From Streptomyces chromofuscus (GTDB taxonomy: Bacteria > Actinomycetota > Actinomycetes > Streptomycetales > Streptomycetaceae): a stretch of DNA of 64,000 nucleotides. Positions 63,885 through 64,000 of this stretch are shown in pieces (positions within the stretch are counted from its first letter, which is position 1; the number at the start of each line of letters is the position of its first letter). Made by a program: the position numbers and the translations under genes. The notes beneath the pieces were generated by a model, which did no database searches, had not been told where the DNA came from, and saw nothing but the letters and a program-made list of their open reading frames with translations. The stretch spans positions 3,410,001 through 3,474,000 of the forward strand of contig NZ_CP063374.1 of NCBI RefSeq assembly GCF_015160875.1, written 5' to 3'.

Positions 63885-64000
63885 TCAGGCGTCCGGCGCC
63901 TCGGTGTCCAGGACCGTGACCGTGCAGACGCCGGCCACGGAGCCGCCCTGATGGAACTCCACGGTCAGGCTGCGCCGGCCCAGTTCGCCCACCGTCGGCT
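63885..64000 (-). CDS. C-terminal end of a possible AfsA-type gamma-butyrolactone synthase
   Basis: Only about 38 residues are inside the window: VGELGRRSLTVEFHQGG, then SVAGVCTVTVLDTEAPDA and a stop. Strand-Q-G-G-strand endings of this sort resemble the last hotdog repeat of AfsA/ScbA/JadW1 proteins, which build signalling butenolides and often flank cluster regulators. Too short for certainty; another hotdog protein is possible. Confidence 0.35.
   Translation of the reverse strand, partial: PTVGELGRRSLTVEFHQGGSVAGVCTVTVLDTEAPDA

Overview
The window is Streptomyces chromosomal DNA. It has very high G+C with strong GC3 bias, frequent GTG/TTG starts, GTGA/ATGA stop-start overlaps, an SsgA-like sporulation protein, an Rpf/DUF348/G5 protein and a protein O-mannosyltransferase. 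No rRNA, tRNA, CRISPR or transposase was seen.

Positions 1-30,382 look like conserved core chromosome. They carry a LuxR-type response regulator cut by the left edge, a GNAT protein, the galTEK operon with a divergent sodium:solute symporter, a response regulator lacking the phospho-acceptor Asp, two paralogous PQQ-type beta-propeller proteins and an ABC-F ATPase. These are followed by ispE-rsmA-rpf-tatD, rsmI, pmt, two penicillin-binding proteins with an ssgE-like gene, an ECF nickel/cobalt transporter behind a Nur-like box, an Ohr/OsmC protein and a serine hydrolase. Gene order resembles, from memory, the S. coelicolor SCO3136-SCO3161 region.

Positions 30,386 to about 62,168 hold a type II polyketide cluster on the minus strand. 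The core (TcmI-type cyclase, KS-alpha, KS-beta, ACP, ketoreductase, aromatase/cyclase, then a flavin oxygenase fused in frame to an SDR, plus a separate PgaE/JadH-like oxygenase) is diagnostic of the angucycline family. Supply and activation genes are an acyl-CoA carboxylase (alpha, beta, epsilon), a Sfp-type phosphopantetheinyl transferase and two extra carrier proteins, one fused to a SnoaL-like domain. Tailoring genes include an FADH2-dependent halogenase with a flavin reductase, a questin-oxidase-like DUF4243 protein, an O-methyltransferase, an FMN reductase, a deazaflavin-type oxidoreductase and further SnoaL-like proteins. Two MFS exporters, a cation/proton antiporter, a hemerythrin-like protein and a double-MarR regulator accompany them. 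No glycosyltransferase or deoxysugar gene is present, so the predicted product is a halogenated, O-methylated angucyclinone.

Positions 61,351-64,000 hold regulators: a small HTH protein paired with a Cys-rich protein, a divergent JadR1-like atypical response regulator (Glu at the phospho-acceptor position) and the 3' end of a possible AfsA-type protein. Noteworthy non-coding structure includes a 45-bp minisatellite between KS-beta and ACP, a 33-bp minisatellite near the right edge, and two terminator-like hairpins placed just upstream of start codons behind look-alike promoters.
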